The notes below the pieces were generated by a model, which worked only from the letters and a program-made list of their open reading frames with translations, had not been told where the DNA came from and ran no database searches. 64,000 nucleotides of DNA, taken from assembly GCA_004138175.2 (NCBI GenBank), contig RYFE02000001.1, positions 248,001 to 312,000 of the forward strand, given 5' to 3'. The translations under genes and the position numbers were made by a program. This DNA is from Chloroflexales bacterium ZM16-3. GTDB taxonomy: Bacteria; Chloroflexota; Chloroflexia; Chloroflexales; Chloroflexaceae. Positions 52,536 through 62,808 of this stretch are shown here, piece by piece (positions within the stretch are counted from its first letter, which is position 1; the number at the start of each line of letters is the position of its first letter).

Positions 52536-52838
52536 GGCGCAGCTCCTCTATAGCACTGAGCAGCATGCTTGAGCCACTGAGGCACTGAATCTGGTGGCTC
52601 GCTGCGCTCGCGCCTTCCTATGACAGGCTGAATCCCTCTGCCCGCCGCTATAAGGCAAGGCTGCAGATCGTCGATTGCAACAAATGGTAGATCGCATCTC
52701 ATGGAATTGGCACTCCGCCCAGCACGATGACCGATTGCCTGCGCCCTGCGAAACCTGCGTATTGCCTCCAATTTTTGGATAGGGTACATTCTACCACAGG
52801 CGGATGGGCGTCTGGATCGCGAAATGGGCAGAACCTTC
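52536..52838. other. Gap between hutH and the isomerase-like gene, with dispersed repeat
   Basis: No gene is recognised. It contains the 52-bp dispersed repeat at 52569-52620; the remainder is ordinary mixed sequence with no clear hairpin or promoter. Confidence 0.5.
52569..52620 (+). repeat. 52-bp dispersed repeat, copy 2
   Basis: Matches the inverted 11386-11437 with one difference. It contains the palindrome-like GCTCGCTGCGCTCGCG. No coding potential. Confidence 0.9.
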
Positions 52839-54425
52839 TTAACCCTTTATTAGTGCCTCTTCGACGGCGCTGGCCACCGCGCCTGACTCGACCAGATCGC
52901 GCGCCCGCGTGATGTGCGGGTACATCAGGTGGTCCGACTCGATGAAGGGGATGTTGCGGCGCAGCAGGGCGTAGGCGGCGGCGGTGCCCTGCCCCTGGCT
53001 TGTCTCCGGGCCGAGCGCCTCGCGGCGGAAGTCGATCCCCTGGGCGGCGGCCATCAGCTCGACGGCCAGGATGTGGGCCACGTTGTCGATGATCTGGCGG
53101 GCCTTCAGCCCCGCCGTCACCCCCATGCTCACGTGATCCTCGACGTTCGCCGATGTCGGGATGGTGTCCACGCTGGCCGGGTGGGCCAGGATCTTGTTCT
53201 CGGTGGCCAGGGCCGCCGCCGTGTACTGGGTGATCATAAAGCCGGAGTTTAGCCCGCCCTGGTGGGTTAGGAAGGCTGGAAGCACCCCGCCATTGCTTGC
53301 CGCATCCACTAGGCGCATCACTCGGCGCTCGGCGATGTTGCCCAGCTCGGCGATCGCTAGGCCCAGGTAGTCTAGCGCGATCGCCAGCGGCTCGCCGTGG
53401 AAGTTGCCGCCCGAGATGACCTCGATCTGCTCGTCGGTTTCGCCCACAAAGATCAGCGGGTTGTCGGTCACGGCGTTTAGCTCGATCTCAAAGGCCCAGC
53501 GGGAGTAGGCGATCGCGTCGCGCACGGCCCCGTGAACCTGCGGGATGCAGCGCAGGGTGTAGGCATCCTGCACATTGGCCGGGTCGTGGCTGCGGATGAA
53601 TGCGCTGCCCTCCAGCAGGCGGCGCAGGTAGGCGGCGCACTCTTGCTGGCGCGGGAAGGGCCTCAGGGCGTGGATGCGCGCGTCGAAGGCCATGGCCGTG
53701 CCGTGGAGCGCCTCTAGGCTCAGGCAGCCCGCGATGTCGGCGGTGTGCGAGAGGGTCTCGGCGCGGGCGGTGGAGAGCACGCCGAGGGCGCACATCACGG
53801 CGGTGCCGTTGGTGAGGGCTAAACCCTCTTTGGCGGCCAGGTGGGTGGGCGTGAGGCCGGCGTACTCCATCGCCACCATGCCGGACAGGCGGGCGTCGGC
53901 GTACTCGGCCTCGCCCTCGCCGATCAGCGGCAGGGCCATATGCGCCAGGGGTGCCAGGTCGCCGCTGGCACCCAGCGAGCCCTTCTCGGGGATGAGCGGG
54001 TGGACCCCGACGTTGAGCATTGCCAGCAGCAGCTCCAGGGTTTCCGGGCGGATGCCGGAGTGTCCACGGGCCAGCGTGTTAGCCCGGATGAGCATGATCG
54101 CCCTGGTGTGCGGCGTATCGTAGGGCTGGCCCGCGCCCACGGCGTGGCTGAGCAGGATGTTGCGCTGGAGCGGCTCAACCTGATCTCGCCCGATCAGCTT
54201 GTCTTTGAAGGCCCCGAATCCGGTGGTGATCCCGTAGGCCACCTCGCCCCGCTCCAGCAGGTGCCCGACGGCGGCGGCGGCGCGGGCCACGGCGGCGCGC
54301 GCGCCCTCGGCCAGGGCCACCCGTGGCCGACCCGGCCGACCGTATGCGACGGCGATCACGTCCTGAAACGTGAGGGATGACCCGTCGATGGTGATAGTGT
54401 CGGTGTGCATATGCGTATGTGTCAC
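52839..54425 (-). CDS. hutH: Histidine ammonia-lyase
   Basis: A 528-residue enzyme that removes ammonia from histidine to give urocanate, the first step of histidine breakdown. The self-forming MIO cofactor triad is Ala-Ser-Gly in KGSLGASGDLAPLAHM (residues 153-155). Other family segments are YGITTGFGAFKDKLI, QRNILLSHAVG and EVISGGNFHGEPLAIALDYL. Length agrees with the family (about 510). GTG 54425 is listed; ATG 54410 (MHTDTITIDG) is also possible. It follows hutI with 27 bases between, so hutU-hutI-hutH form one transcript read right to left. hutG or hutF is not in the window. Confidence 0.97.
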   Translation of the reverse strand: MTHTHMHTDTITIDGSSLTFQDVIAVAYGRPGRPRVALAEGARAAVARAAAAVGHLLERGEVAYGITTGFGAFKDKLIGRDQVEPLQRNILLSHAVGAGQPYDTPHTRAIMLIRANTLARGHSGIRPETLELLLAMLNVGVHPLIPEKGSLGASGDLAPLAHMALPLIGEGEAEYADARLSGMVAMEYAGLTPTHLAAKEGLALTNGTAVMCALGVLSTARAETLSHTADIAGCLSLEALHGTAMAFDARIHALRPFPRQQECAAYLRRLLEGSAFIRSHDPANVQDAYTLRCIPQVHGAVRDAIAYSRWAFEIELNAVTDNPLIFVGETDEQIEVISGGNFHGEPLAIALDYLGLAIAELGNIAERRVMRLVDAASNGGVLPAFLTHQGGLNSGFMITQYTAAALATENKILAHPASVDTIPTSANVEDHVSMGVTAGLKARQIIDNVAHILAVELMAAAQGIDFRREALGPETSQGQGTAAAYALLRRNIPFIESDHLMYPHITRARDLVESGAVASAVEEALIKG

Positions 54426-54432
54426 TCCGCAA

Positions 54433-54452
54433 GGGCGGGTCGCGACCCGCCC
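54433..54452. repeat. Perfect 20-bp palindrome between hutI and hutH
   Basis: GGGCGGGTCGCGACCCGCCC, directly after the hutI stop. As RNA it can fold with a small loop and may set relative hutI/hutH expression. Confidence 0.65.
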
Positions 54453-55721
54453 CTACAGTACAACCCCCTGTTTAATCACCGTCCCCACCAGGTTCCCGCC
54501 AAACTCATAGGCCAGGTGGCGGTAGTCGGGTGCGTCGATGATCAGGATGTCGGCGACCTTGCCCGGCTCCAAGGAGCCGATCTGGCGACCGAGGCTGATC
54601 GCGTGGGCGGCGTTGATGGTGGCGGCCAGCAGGGCCTCGGCGGGAAGCATGCGCTGGTAGCGGCAGCTGATCGCCATTACCAGGGGCATGGAGGGGCAGG
54701 GGGACGAGCCGGGGTTAATATCGGTGGTGAGGGCCAGGGCGACGCCCGCGTCGATCATCGCCCGCGCGTTGGCGTAGTGGCTGCCGCCCAGGTTGAAGGT
54801 GACGGAGGGGATAATCACGGCCACCGTGGGCGAAGCGGCCAGCAGGGCGATCCCTTCAGGCCCGGTTACGTCTAGGTGATCGACCGAGACCGCGCCGAGG
54901 TCTAGGGCCATCTCCAGGCCACCCAGGGCACTGAACTCGTCCACATGGGCTTTCACACCCATGCCCAGCGCCCGACCGGCCTCTAGCACCCGCCGTGACT
55001 GGGCCACGTCGAAGGAGCCTTGCTCGCAGAAGACGTCGATGAAGAGGGGCGTCCTGCTGCTGTCGAAGGACGATTCGGCGTGCCAGCGCGTTGCCGCTGG
55101 CAGCATCTCTTGGACGACTAGATCGACATAATCATCTGGGCGGCCAGCATACTCAGGCGGCAGGGCGTGGGCGGGCAGGAAGGTGGGCACCAGCCTGATC
55201 GGCTGGGCCGCGTCAAGGGCGGCGATCGCCTCCAGCTGGCGCAGCTCGGTGTCGAGGTTCAGGCCGTAGCCGGTCTTCACCTCGGTGGTGGTAGTGCCCA
55301 GGGCGAGCATCTGGCGCAGGCGCGGCAGGCTCTCGGCCACCAGCCGCTCGACGCTGGCCGCGCGGGTGGCGCGCATCGTCGAGATGATCCCGCCTCCAGA
55401 CGCCTGGATCTCCAGGTAGGAGGCACCGGCGATCCGCCACTCGAACTCACCCACCCGATCCCCGGCGTACACCAGGTGGGTGTGCGGGTCCACAAACCCT
55501 GGGCAGACAGCTCTGCCAGTGGCGTCGATCTCGGCCTCGGCGGTGTATGTGGCGCGCAGGTCGTCGCTCGGGCCGACGGCGACGATCTTGCCGCCGTGGA
55601 CGGCCACGGCCCCGCCGGGGATGATGCCGACGTCGGCCATGGCCGGGCCTCGGCGGGGGCCGGGCGGGCCGGCGCAGGTGACAACCTGCGCGGCAGAGTG
55701 GATGAGCAGGTCGATGTGCAT
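54453..55721 (-). CDS. hutI: Imidazolonepropionase
   Basis: A 422-residue amidohydrolase that opens imidazolonepropionate to formiminoglutamate, the third histidine-degradation step. Metal ligands appear in VDPHTHLVYAGDR (about residue 80) and in HVDEF and VDHLD further on; GGIISTMRATR, TTTEVKTGYGLNLDTEL and NPGSSPCPSMPLVMAI are family signatures. The start MHIDLLIHSA at 55721 is where homology begins; the longer frame only translates a palindrome. Between hutU and hutH in one operon. It has a 15-residue insert after the first strand (PPGPRRGPAMADVGI), common in this family. Confidence 0.96.
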   Translation of the reverse strand: MHIDLLIHSAAQVVTCAGPPGPRRGPAMADVGIIPGGAVAVHGGKIVAVGPSDDLRATYTAEAEIDATGRAVCPGFVDPHTHLVYAGDRVGEFEWRIAGASYLEIQASGGGIISTMRATRAASVERLVAESLPRLRQMLALGTTTTEVKTGYGLNLDTELRQLEAIAALDAAQPIRLVPTFLPAHALPPEYAGRPDDYVDLVVQEMLPAATRWHAESSFDSSRTPLFIDVFCEQGSFDVAQSRRVLEAGRALGMGVKAHVDEFSALGGLEMALDLGAVSVDHLDVTGPEGIALLAASPTVAVIIPSVTFNLGGSHYANARAMIDAGVALALTTDINPGSSPCPSMPLVMAISCRYQRMLPAEALLAATINAAHAISLGRQIGSLEPGKVADILIIDAPDYRHLAYEFGGNLVGTVIKQGVVL

Positions 55722-55733
55722 ATAGGTACCCTG

Positions 55734-55785
55734 GTAGAGACGCCCCGGTGGGGCGTCTTCGCGGAGACGCCCCACCGGGGCGTCT

Positions 55786-55789
<4 letters not shown>
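55734..55789. repeat. 25-bp palindrome overlapping the hutU stop codon
   Basis: Arms 55734-55758 and 55765-55789, built on GAGACGCCCC / GGGGCGTCTC, include the hutU stop at 55786-55788. It separates hutU from hutI inside the operon, so it may attenuate or protect the mRNA rather than terminate it. Confidence 0.75.
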
Positions 55790-57435
<1,646 letters not shown>

Positions 57436-57494
57436 TATCATCACCTCCGTGGTGGATCTGCGGGTCATCGTCGGCTCGCTGCCCTTATGATACC

Positions 57495-57587
57495 GCATTG
57501 CAGATTGCAGATTGCAGATTGCAGATTGCAGATTGCAGATTGCAGCCAGATCACAATCTGCCATCTGCAATCTGCAATCTACAATTG
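57495..57587. repeat. Facing TTGCAGA / TCTGCAA arrays between hutU and a sensor kinase
   Basis: Seven near-perfect TTGCAGA units (57495-57545) face four worn TCTGCAA units (57553-57587) with seven bases between; they could form a long stem. The array reaches into the last codons of the upstream kinase gene. Confidence 0.9.
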
Positions 57588-59231
57588 CCTGAGCGGCAGC
57601 CTCACGGTGAAGGTGCTGCCCTTGTCCTCATCGCTCTGCACGCCCACCTCGCCGCCGTGGAGCTCCGCGATCTCCTTGACCACGAACAGGCCGATCCCCA
57701 TCCCGCTGATTCCGTGTGCCTCGGCGCTGTCGGCTCGGTAGAAGCGCTGGAAGAGCTGGCGCTGGGCATCGGGCGCGATGCCGATGCCCTGGTCGGCCAC
57801 GGCGATCATAGCGCGCCCCTCACCGCCGCTCAGGATGACCGACACCTGGCCGCCGCCCGGGCTATATTTCACAGCGTTGCCGATCAGGTTCTGGAGCATC
57901 TGCTCAAGGCGCAGTTCGTCGCCGTCGATCATCAGCGGTGCCTCGGGCGACTGGAACCTGATCGGGTGGTCGGCAATCATCAGGCGGCTCTCATCGACCA
58001 CCCGCCGCACTAGGGTGGTTAGGTTCATTGGGGCCGGGTCGATGCTGAAGCGGCCGGTCTGGATGCGCGAGACATCGAGCAGGGCGGTGATCATTTTGTT
58101 CAGACGCTGGGACTGGGCCACGACGATCTGGATGGTGCGCTGGCTGCGCTCGTCGGGTTCGTCGCGCTGGGCGATCAGGCGCTGGAGCATCTGGGCGCGC
58201 CCGAGCAGGGTGGTCAGCGGGGTGCGCAGCTCGTGGGCGGCGATCGAGAAGAAGGCGTCGCGCACGCGCACTGCCTCCTCGGCGAGGGCGCGCGCATGCT
58301 GGGCGGCGGCGTAGAGCCGTACATTCTCTAGCGCCATGGCCGCGCGCCGGGCGATCTCCTCCGCCAGGGCTAGGTCGCCCAGAGAGTAGGCCGGGCGGGC
58401 GCTGTTGCGGGCCAGCAGCATCGTCCCAATCTGCGCGCCGCCGCTTTTTAGGGGGACGGCGATGCAGGATTCTGGCTCCAGATCGCGGAGAAGCTCTAGC
58501 GTCTCAAGATCGGTGGAGATCAGGCTGAGGGCGGCCAGCGTGACTCGGGTGATCAGCAGCGGCTGCTCGGGCATGTGGGGCTGCTCGTCCTGGTGGCGCT
58601 GGAGCCGCTGTGTGCGGTAGCGGTCTTCGGCCAGCCTGGCTCTGGCCGGGTCGACGTGGGCGATGGCTGCGAGGCGCTCGCCCTCGCAGCAGATATCGAT
58701 CAGGCACCAGTCGGCCAGGGTCGGCACCGTAATCTGCGCGAGTCGTTGGACGGTGGCACCATAGTCGAGCGACTTCGCCAGTTCGGCGCTTAGGTCGGCC
58801 AGGAAACTCTTGGCCGTATCTTCCTGTCGCAGCTCGTCGTGGCCGGTACAATCCTCAATAGTCGAGATCGTGCCGATCACGCAGCCATCTGCGCGCAGCG
58901 GGCCGATCTGGGCGTCCTGCGGCATCTGGGTGAGATCGGGGCGACCGGGGGCCGGCATGGGCAACAGGTAGCCGTAGGCATTGTGGGAGAGGCGGCTTGT
59001 CTCTCCGACGAGTGCGCGCTCATAGTGGCGTAGCAGCCCTCGCTCGGTGAGGTCGGGGTAGAGATCGCGGAGCGGGCACCCGACGGCCTCTGCGGCGGGG
59101 GTGCCGGTGTGCGTCTCCAGCCAGTCGTTCCAGAAACGTATGCGCATATCTATGTCGGTGATCAGGATGCCCCGCAGAAAGGCGCTGCTGAGCCACGAGG
59201 GCACAGTGGCCTGCCAGTTAATGTCGCTCAT
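57579..59231 (-). CDS. Sensor histidine kinase: PAS, GAF, HisKA, HATPase
   Basis: A 550-residue soluble kinase. A PAS domain (about 12-130, [20 protein letters not shown]) is followed by a GAF domain (140-310), HisKA with [20 protein letters not shown] (His near 331), and HATPase with N-box [29 protein letters not shown] and [16 protein letters not shown]. There is no membrane helix or receiver; it needs a separate response regulator. The lone receiver protein at 59914 is the nearest candidate but is divergent and 680 bases away. It is the gene upstream of hutU on the same strand, so sharing a transcript with hut is possible. Start follows GAGGAGCGGGG. Confidence 0.93.
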   Translation of the reverse strand: MSDINWQATVPSWLSSAFLRGILITDIDMRIRFWNDWLETHTGTPAAEAVGCPLRDLYPDLTERGLLRHYERALVGETSRLSHNAYGYLLPMPAPGRPDLTQMPQDAQIGPLRADGCVIGTISTIEDCTGHDELRQEDTAKSFLADLSAELAKSLDYGATVQRLAQITVPTLADWCLIDICCEGERLAAIAHVDPARARLAEDRYRTQRLQRHQDEQPHMPEQPLLITRVTLAALSLISTDLETLELLRDLEPESCIAVPLKSGGAQIGTMLLARNSARPAYSLGDLALAEEIARRAAMALENVRLYAAAQHARALAEEAVRVRDAFFSIAAHELRTPLTTLLGRAQMLQRLIAQRDEPDERSQRTIQIVVAQSQRLNKMITALLDVSRIQTGRFSIDPAPMNLTTLVRRVVDESRLMIADHPIRFQSPEAPLMIDGDELRLEQMLQNLIGNAVKYSPGGGQVSVILSGGEGRAMIAVADQGIGIAPDAQRQLFQRFYRADSAEAHGISGMGIGLFVVKEIAELHGGEVGVQSDEDKGSTFTVRLPLRQL

Positions 59232-59272
59232 CCCCGCTCCTCGCCAGATCGATCCGTAGACAAGGTTTCAGG

Positions 59273-59453
59273 GCAATACCGCAAAAATCACGCGGTGCGG
59301 CCTCGCCCGGCGGCTGAAACCGCGGGCTCTTGTTTGACGAAGGCCGCCTGCGCGGCCTGCCTGAGGCCGCGCAGGCGGCCTTCGCAGAACCGTAGCCCGC
59401 CCGTTTACGGGCCGGGCACGTGCAGGGTGACAGCGTTCCTTTTGCGGTACTGC
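59273..59453. mobile_element. MITE-like hairpin element, copy E3
   Basis: Begins GCAATACCGCAAAAATCACG and ends TTTTGCGGTACTGC. A 20-bp perfect stem in the core (59338-59357 with 59365-59384), then CCCGTTTACGGG as in E2. About 180 bp, no coding potential. The similarity to E2 covers ends and the GTTTACGGGCCGGG block but not the main stem. Confidence 0.7.
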
Positions 59454-59671
59454 GTTTCAGGTGCAAGGTTTCAGATGTAGCCCATCAGGAAGCCTCACCC
59501 GTACCTAAGACAAGATTTCAGGCTGTGCTACCGTTTGGTGTCGCGTATGGTTTGCTGATGCGGCGGCCCCGAACCCCGCATCCCGACCCCTTGCCTCATA
59601 CCTAACTGTAGCAAAGTTTATGCCAGCCCCACGCTGTCGGTCGCGCGTGAGGATGGCACGCACCTTGCTTC

Positions 59672-59787
59672 TGAATAGCCATAAGAAGTCACCCTGTTAC
59701 GCTGAGCAAAGCGAAGGGTTCCGACCGGAATTCTCCGCTTCGCGCAGAATGACACGACATCCTATAGCGCCACTTCTGCGGTATTGC
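59672..59787. mobile_element. MITE-like hairpin element, copy E4
   Basis: Right end CACTTCTGCGGTATTGC matches the family; the left end is worn. The core GCTGAGCAAAGCGAAGGGTT / AATTCTCCGCTTCGCGCAG corresponds to the core of E1 in the opposite orientation. Confidence 0.55.
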
Positions 59788-59913
59788 GATTAAGCCACTG
59801 AGGCATTGATGTGGGCGACCCGCTCTGCTCACGCTTGATCCAGACAGGCGAGATCATACCATGCTGCCTGTTGCTATAGGCACGTTTATCTTCAGGTAGG
59901 TAGAGGCAGTCCG

Positions 59914-60315
59914 ATGGTTTCTTCCCCAACATTTGCTCCGCCCTGTAGGCGTGATACTCCCAATGTCCCTCAGGAGATCCTGGTGGTAGACGATCACCAC
60001 GAGATCACCGCGATGCTTGCGGACATTCTCGCTGATGAGGGCTATCGTATCAGGGTTGCTCACAATGGCGTTGAAGCCCTCTGCGAGGTGCAGATCTGCC
60101 GCCCGGATCTCATCCTGATGGACATCGCTATGCCAGTGATGCGCGGCGACCAAGTGATCCAGTGCCTGCGCGCCCAGGGATTCGCCGATATCCCGGTGAT
60201 TCTGATGACGGCGGATCAGCAGCCGGAGCGGTTTGACGACATCGGGGCGCGCCAGATCATCCGCAAGCCCTTTGATCTGATCCACCTGCTCGCAGCCGTG
60301 GCAAGGAACCTCTGA
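59914..60315 (+). CDS. Single-domain response regulator
   Basis: A 133-residue CheY-like receiver with no output domain. ILVVDDHHEITAMLADILAD gives the acidic pocket, LILMDIAMPVMRGDQVI the phospho-acceptor Asp (near residue 70), VILMTAD the Thr and IIRKPFD the Lys. The first 20 residues (VSSPTFAPPCRRDTPNVPQ) are outside the fold and the true start may be later. Single-domain receivers act through protein contact or as a phosphate relay; the divergent PAS-GAF kinase at 57579-59231 is the likeliest partner by position only. Confidence 0.9.
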   Translation: MVSSPTFAPPCRRDTPNVPQEILVVDDHHEITAMLADILADEGYRIRVAHNGVEALCEVQICRPDLILMDIAMPVMRGDQVIQCLRAQGFADIPVILMTADQQPERFDDIGARQIIRKPFDLIHLLAAVARNL

Positions 60316-60397
60316 CCCGGCGGGCGGGCAAAAAAAGTCCATAATGATCAAACTGTTACCTACGACATATTATCGTATAGGGCTGTCTGTTAGGTGT

Positions 60398-60441
60398 CCG
60401 TAGTACCATTAGGTCTGATGACATAATGGTACGTACTACGG
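60398..60441. promoter_or_regulatory. Inverted repeat upstream of the HNH-WD40 gene, possible operator
   Basis: CCGTAGTACCATTA (60398-60411) is matched by TAATGGTAC(GTAC)TACGG (60424-60441), complementary except for a four-base insertion GTAC. It ends seven bases before the start codon, so a bound protein or a folded mRNA would block expression. The element is unlike the repeat families elsewhere in the window. Confidence 0.45.
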
Positions 60442-60448
60442 AAGGTCT

Positions 60449-61822
60449 ATGATGGTTGCATTACCCACGACGCTGTTCTCGACCGACCAAAAAAAGGAGG
60501 CCACGCTGTCAGCCGAACACGACATCCTCCGCGACGCTCTGATCGAGGCATACGGCGGGCAGTGCGCGATCACCAGCTGCGCCATTGTTGAGACCCTTGA
60601 CATTGCGCTGATCGACCCGAACGGCCCGACCGAGAGCAGCAACGCCATCCTGCTGCGCGCCGATATTGCCCGGCTCTTCAGGGCCGGCCTGCTCTCGGTT
60701 GACGCGATGAGCTTGAAGGTGTTCCTCGCCGCCGAGATTGCGGACGCCGCCGACTACGCATCCCTCTCCGAGAGTCTGCTGCGCCAGCCGGCGCGGATCG
60801 CCATGCGCTGCAGCCGCCAGATCCTCGATGCTCACCACCGGCGCTTTCTGCTGCGCCAGCGCGCCGCAGCGGTTCGCTTGGCCGCCATCGTCGGCACCGC
60901 TGCCGCCCCCAACATGCCCTGCCCGACCTTGCGCAGCACCCTGGCCGTGAAGAGCTGGGTCAATAGCGTGGCCTATAGCCGCGATAGCACGCTGGTTGCA
61001 ACTGGCTCGTGGGATGGGGTCTCCCGCATCTGGCGTGCGGAGGATGGCTACCTGCTGCACAGCCTCCAGGCCGACCTCGGCGAGGTGAATGGCGTGAGCT
61101 TTAGCCCCAACGGCCAGGTGCTCGCGGCCGCAGGGCGCAACCAGCTTGTGCAGCTCTGGCGGGTAAGCGACGGCGTGCCCCTGTATACCCTTCAGGGCCC
61201 TGTCGGCCACAGCGGCGCGGTCTTCGGCGTGAGCTTCAGCCCTGACGGCTCGGCCCTGGCCAGCGGCAGCTGGGACCATAGCGTCTGCGTGTGGCGTCTG
61301 AGCGACGGTCAGCCCGTCCGCAGGCTCACCGAACATCGGGGCGCGGTGAACAGCGTGAGCTTCAGCCCTACCGGCAGGCTGATCGCCAGCGGGAGCCACG
61401 ACCGCCAGGTGCGGATCTGGCGGGTGGCCGATGGCGCGCTGCTGAACACGCTCCAGGGCCACACCGATGCGATCTTTAGCGTAGCCTTCAGCCCCGATGG
61501 TCGTGTGCTGGCCAGCGCAGGCACCGATGGCTCAATCCGCCTCTGGCGGGTGGCCGACGGCACCCCGCTCTATGTCCTCCAGGCCAACTGCGGGGCGGTC
61601 TTCAGCGTGGCCTTCAGCCCGGACGGTGAGACTCTTGCCAGCGGCGACTACAGCCGGGCAGTGCGGATCTGGCGCGTGCGCGACGGCGTGCTGCTCCACA
61701 GCATCCCCGCCCACGGCGAGGGCGTCACCTCGCTTGCCTACAGCCCTGATGGCCTCTCTCTGGCCAGCGGCAGCTTCGATGCGTCGCTGAAGATCTGGAA
61801 CCTGCGAGACGAGCAGGAGTAG
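60449..61822 (+). CDS. Degenerate HNH domain fused to a seven-bladed WD40 propeller
   Basis: A 457-residue protein. Residues 24-115 match the HNH_2 pattern (ILRDALIEAYGGQCAITSC ... SSNAILLRADIARLF ... SVDAMSLKVFLAAEI), but the catalytic His of the usual AAHI is Leu54 (DIALIDP) and the later His of DLHxLF is Ala74 (DIARLF). Cys39, Cys44 and Asn65 remain. Residues 165-457 hold seven WD40 repeats, each with SVSFSPDGRLIASGSHD-like text and a closing IWRVADG. Seven blades make a complete propeller. The protein lacks a signal peptide. The domain is probably a binding module now, with the propeller recruiting partners. Ribosome site GGAAGGT is close to the start. Confidence 0.85.
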   Translation: MMVALPTTLFSTDQKKEATLSAEHDILRDALIEAYGGQCAITSCAIVETLDIALIDPNGPTESSNAILLRADIARLFRAGLLSVDAMSLKVFLAAEIADAADYASLSESLLRQPARIAMRCSRQILDAHHRRFLLRQRAAAVRLAAIVGTAAAPNMPCPTLRSTLAVKSWVNSVAYSRDSTLVATGSWDGVSRIWRAEDGYLLHSLQADLGEVNGVSFSPNGQVLAAAGRNQLVQLWRVSDGVPLYTLQGPVGHSGAVFGVSFSPDGSALASGSWDHSVCVWRLSDGQPVRRLTEHRGAVNSVSFSPTGRLIASGSHDRQVRIWRVADGALLNTLQGHTDAIFSVAFSPDGRVLASAGTDGSIRLWRVADGTPLYVLQANCGAVFSVAFSPDGETLASGDYSRAVRIWRVRDGVLLHSIPAHGEGVTSLAYSPDGLSLASGSFDASLKIWNLRDEQE

Positions 61823-61844
61823 GGCAGCCGCCCAAACAAGATGA

Positions 61845-61928
61845 ATCAATGGCTCACCCATGGCCCGCGAATCTGGCCATGGGTGAGCCATTGATCCTGC
61901 GCAGAGGGACGTCGGCCCTCTGCGCAGG
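61845..61928. terminator. Two tandem hairpins after the WD40 gene
   Basis: First stem: 21-bp arms 61845-61865 and 61875-61895 with a nine-base loop. Second stem: 13-bp arms 61896-61908 and 61916-61928 with loop ACGTCGG. They abut exactly and close the HNH-WD40 unit. Confidence 0.7.
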
Positions 61929-61979
61929 GATATGGTAAGATGTGGGCGCATCCCTGTAAGAGACGAAGGAGCGCCCGCG

Positions 61980-62726
61980 ATGAGCGACCTGTACGGCCAC
62001 ACGCGCAGCGTTGTGGCCGCCCGCTACGCCCTGCTCACCCCCGAGGGTCTTGTCAGCGCGCCGCTGCCCGGCTGGCCTGGCGCGACATGCGTCGTCGTGA
62101 TCAGCCCGGCCATGGGCGCCCGTTTTGCCCAGATCTTCGTCACCCTCGGCCCCGACGCCTCGGGCGCGGGCCATCGCCCGGACGAGGAGCTGCTACTCTT
62201 TGTGCGCGAGGGTGCCGTCAGCCTGGAGGCCGGTGATCTGCGCGCCCGCCTCGGCCCTGGCGGCTACGCCTACATCCCTCCCGGCTGCGCCTACCGCATT
62301 GCGCCGGACGAATCGACGGCCCAGTTGCTGGTCTTCCAGCGGCGCTACCTGCCCCTGCCCGGCGTCGCCACGCCCGCCCCCCTGGCTGGCCACGAGCAGG
62401 AGATCGTCGGCGCACCTTTCATGGGCGATGAGGCCGCCGTCCTCAAGAACCTCCTGCCCGACGTGCCCGGCTTCGATATGGCGGTCAATATCTTCACCTT
62501 CCAGCCCGGCGCGACCCTGCCCATCGTCGAGACCCACATTATGGAGCACGGCCTCCTGATGATCCAGGGCCAGGGCATCTACCGCCTCGCCGGTGACTAC
62601 CACCCTGTTCAGTCAGGCGATGTGATATGGATGGCTCCCTACTGCCCGCAGTGGTTCGTGGCCACCGGCAAGACCCCGGCACGCTACATCTACTATAAGG
62701 ATGTCAACCGCGACCCGCTTGTCTGA
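61980..62726 (+). CDS. allE: (S)-ureidoglycine aminohydrolase
   Basis: A 248-residue bicupin that removes ammonia from (S)-ureidoglycine to give (S)-ureidoglycolate, following allantoate amidohydrolase in purine ureide breakdown. The C-terminal cupin has the manganese signature FTFQPGATLPIVETHIMEHG followed by LLMIQGQGIYRL (Glu, His, His, Gln). The N-terminal cupin is worn, with EELLLFVREGAVSLEAGD and LGPGGYAYIPPGCAYRI. Start at 61980 follows AAGGAG. It precedes the allantoate-amidohydrolase-type gene by 83 bases on the same strand, which supports the pathway assignment. Confidence 0.94.
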   Translation: MSDLYGHTRSVVAARYALLTPEGLVSAPLPGWPGATCVVVISPAMGARFAQIFVTLGPDASGAGHRPDEELLLFVREGAVSLEAGDLRARLGPGGYAYIPPGCAYRIAPDESTAQLLVFQRRYLPLPGVATPAPLAGHEQEIVGAPFMGDEAAVLKNLLPDVPGFDMAVNIFTFQPGATLPIVETHIMEHGLLMIQGQGIYRLAGDYHPVQSGDVIWMAPYCPQWFVATGKTPARYIYYKDVNRDPLV

Positions 62727-62761
62727 ATAAGGTCGCGCGCATCGCTCGGCACGCCTCGTAC

Positions 62762-62781
62762 GGACGCAGCACGCTGCGTCC
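62762..62781. repeat. Short GGACGCAGC / GCTGCGTCC hairpin
   Basis: Nine-base arms with a two-base loop between the aminohydrolase gene and the M20-type gene. Similar GGACGCAGC-type hairpins recur in many high-GC genomes. Confidence 0.6.
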
Positions 62782-62808
62782 CTACAACGGGGATATGTGG
62801 GAACACCA

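Larger units (their letters stand above)
59232..59913. other. 680-base intergenic region holding two hairpin elements
   Basis: No gene is recognised between the divergent kinase and response-regulator genes. It holds elements E3 and E4 (listed separately), a worn relative of the 52-bp repeat at about 59790-59815, and repeated GGTTTCAG / GATTTCAGG words near 59264, 59455 and 59515. Confidence 0.6.

Noticed and set aside
59109-59605. Short frames in the gap between kinase and response regulator
   Set aside because: They translate hairpin elements E3 and neighbouring repeats in all frames; no domain.
60449-61822. Active restriction-type HNH endonuclease
   Set aside because: The catalytic His positions are Leu54 and Ala74, so activity is not expected.
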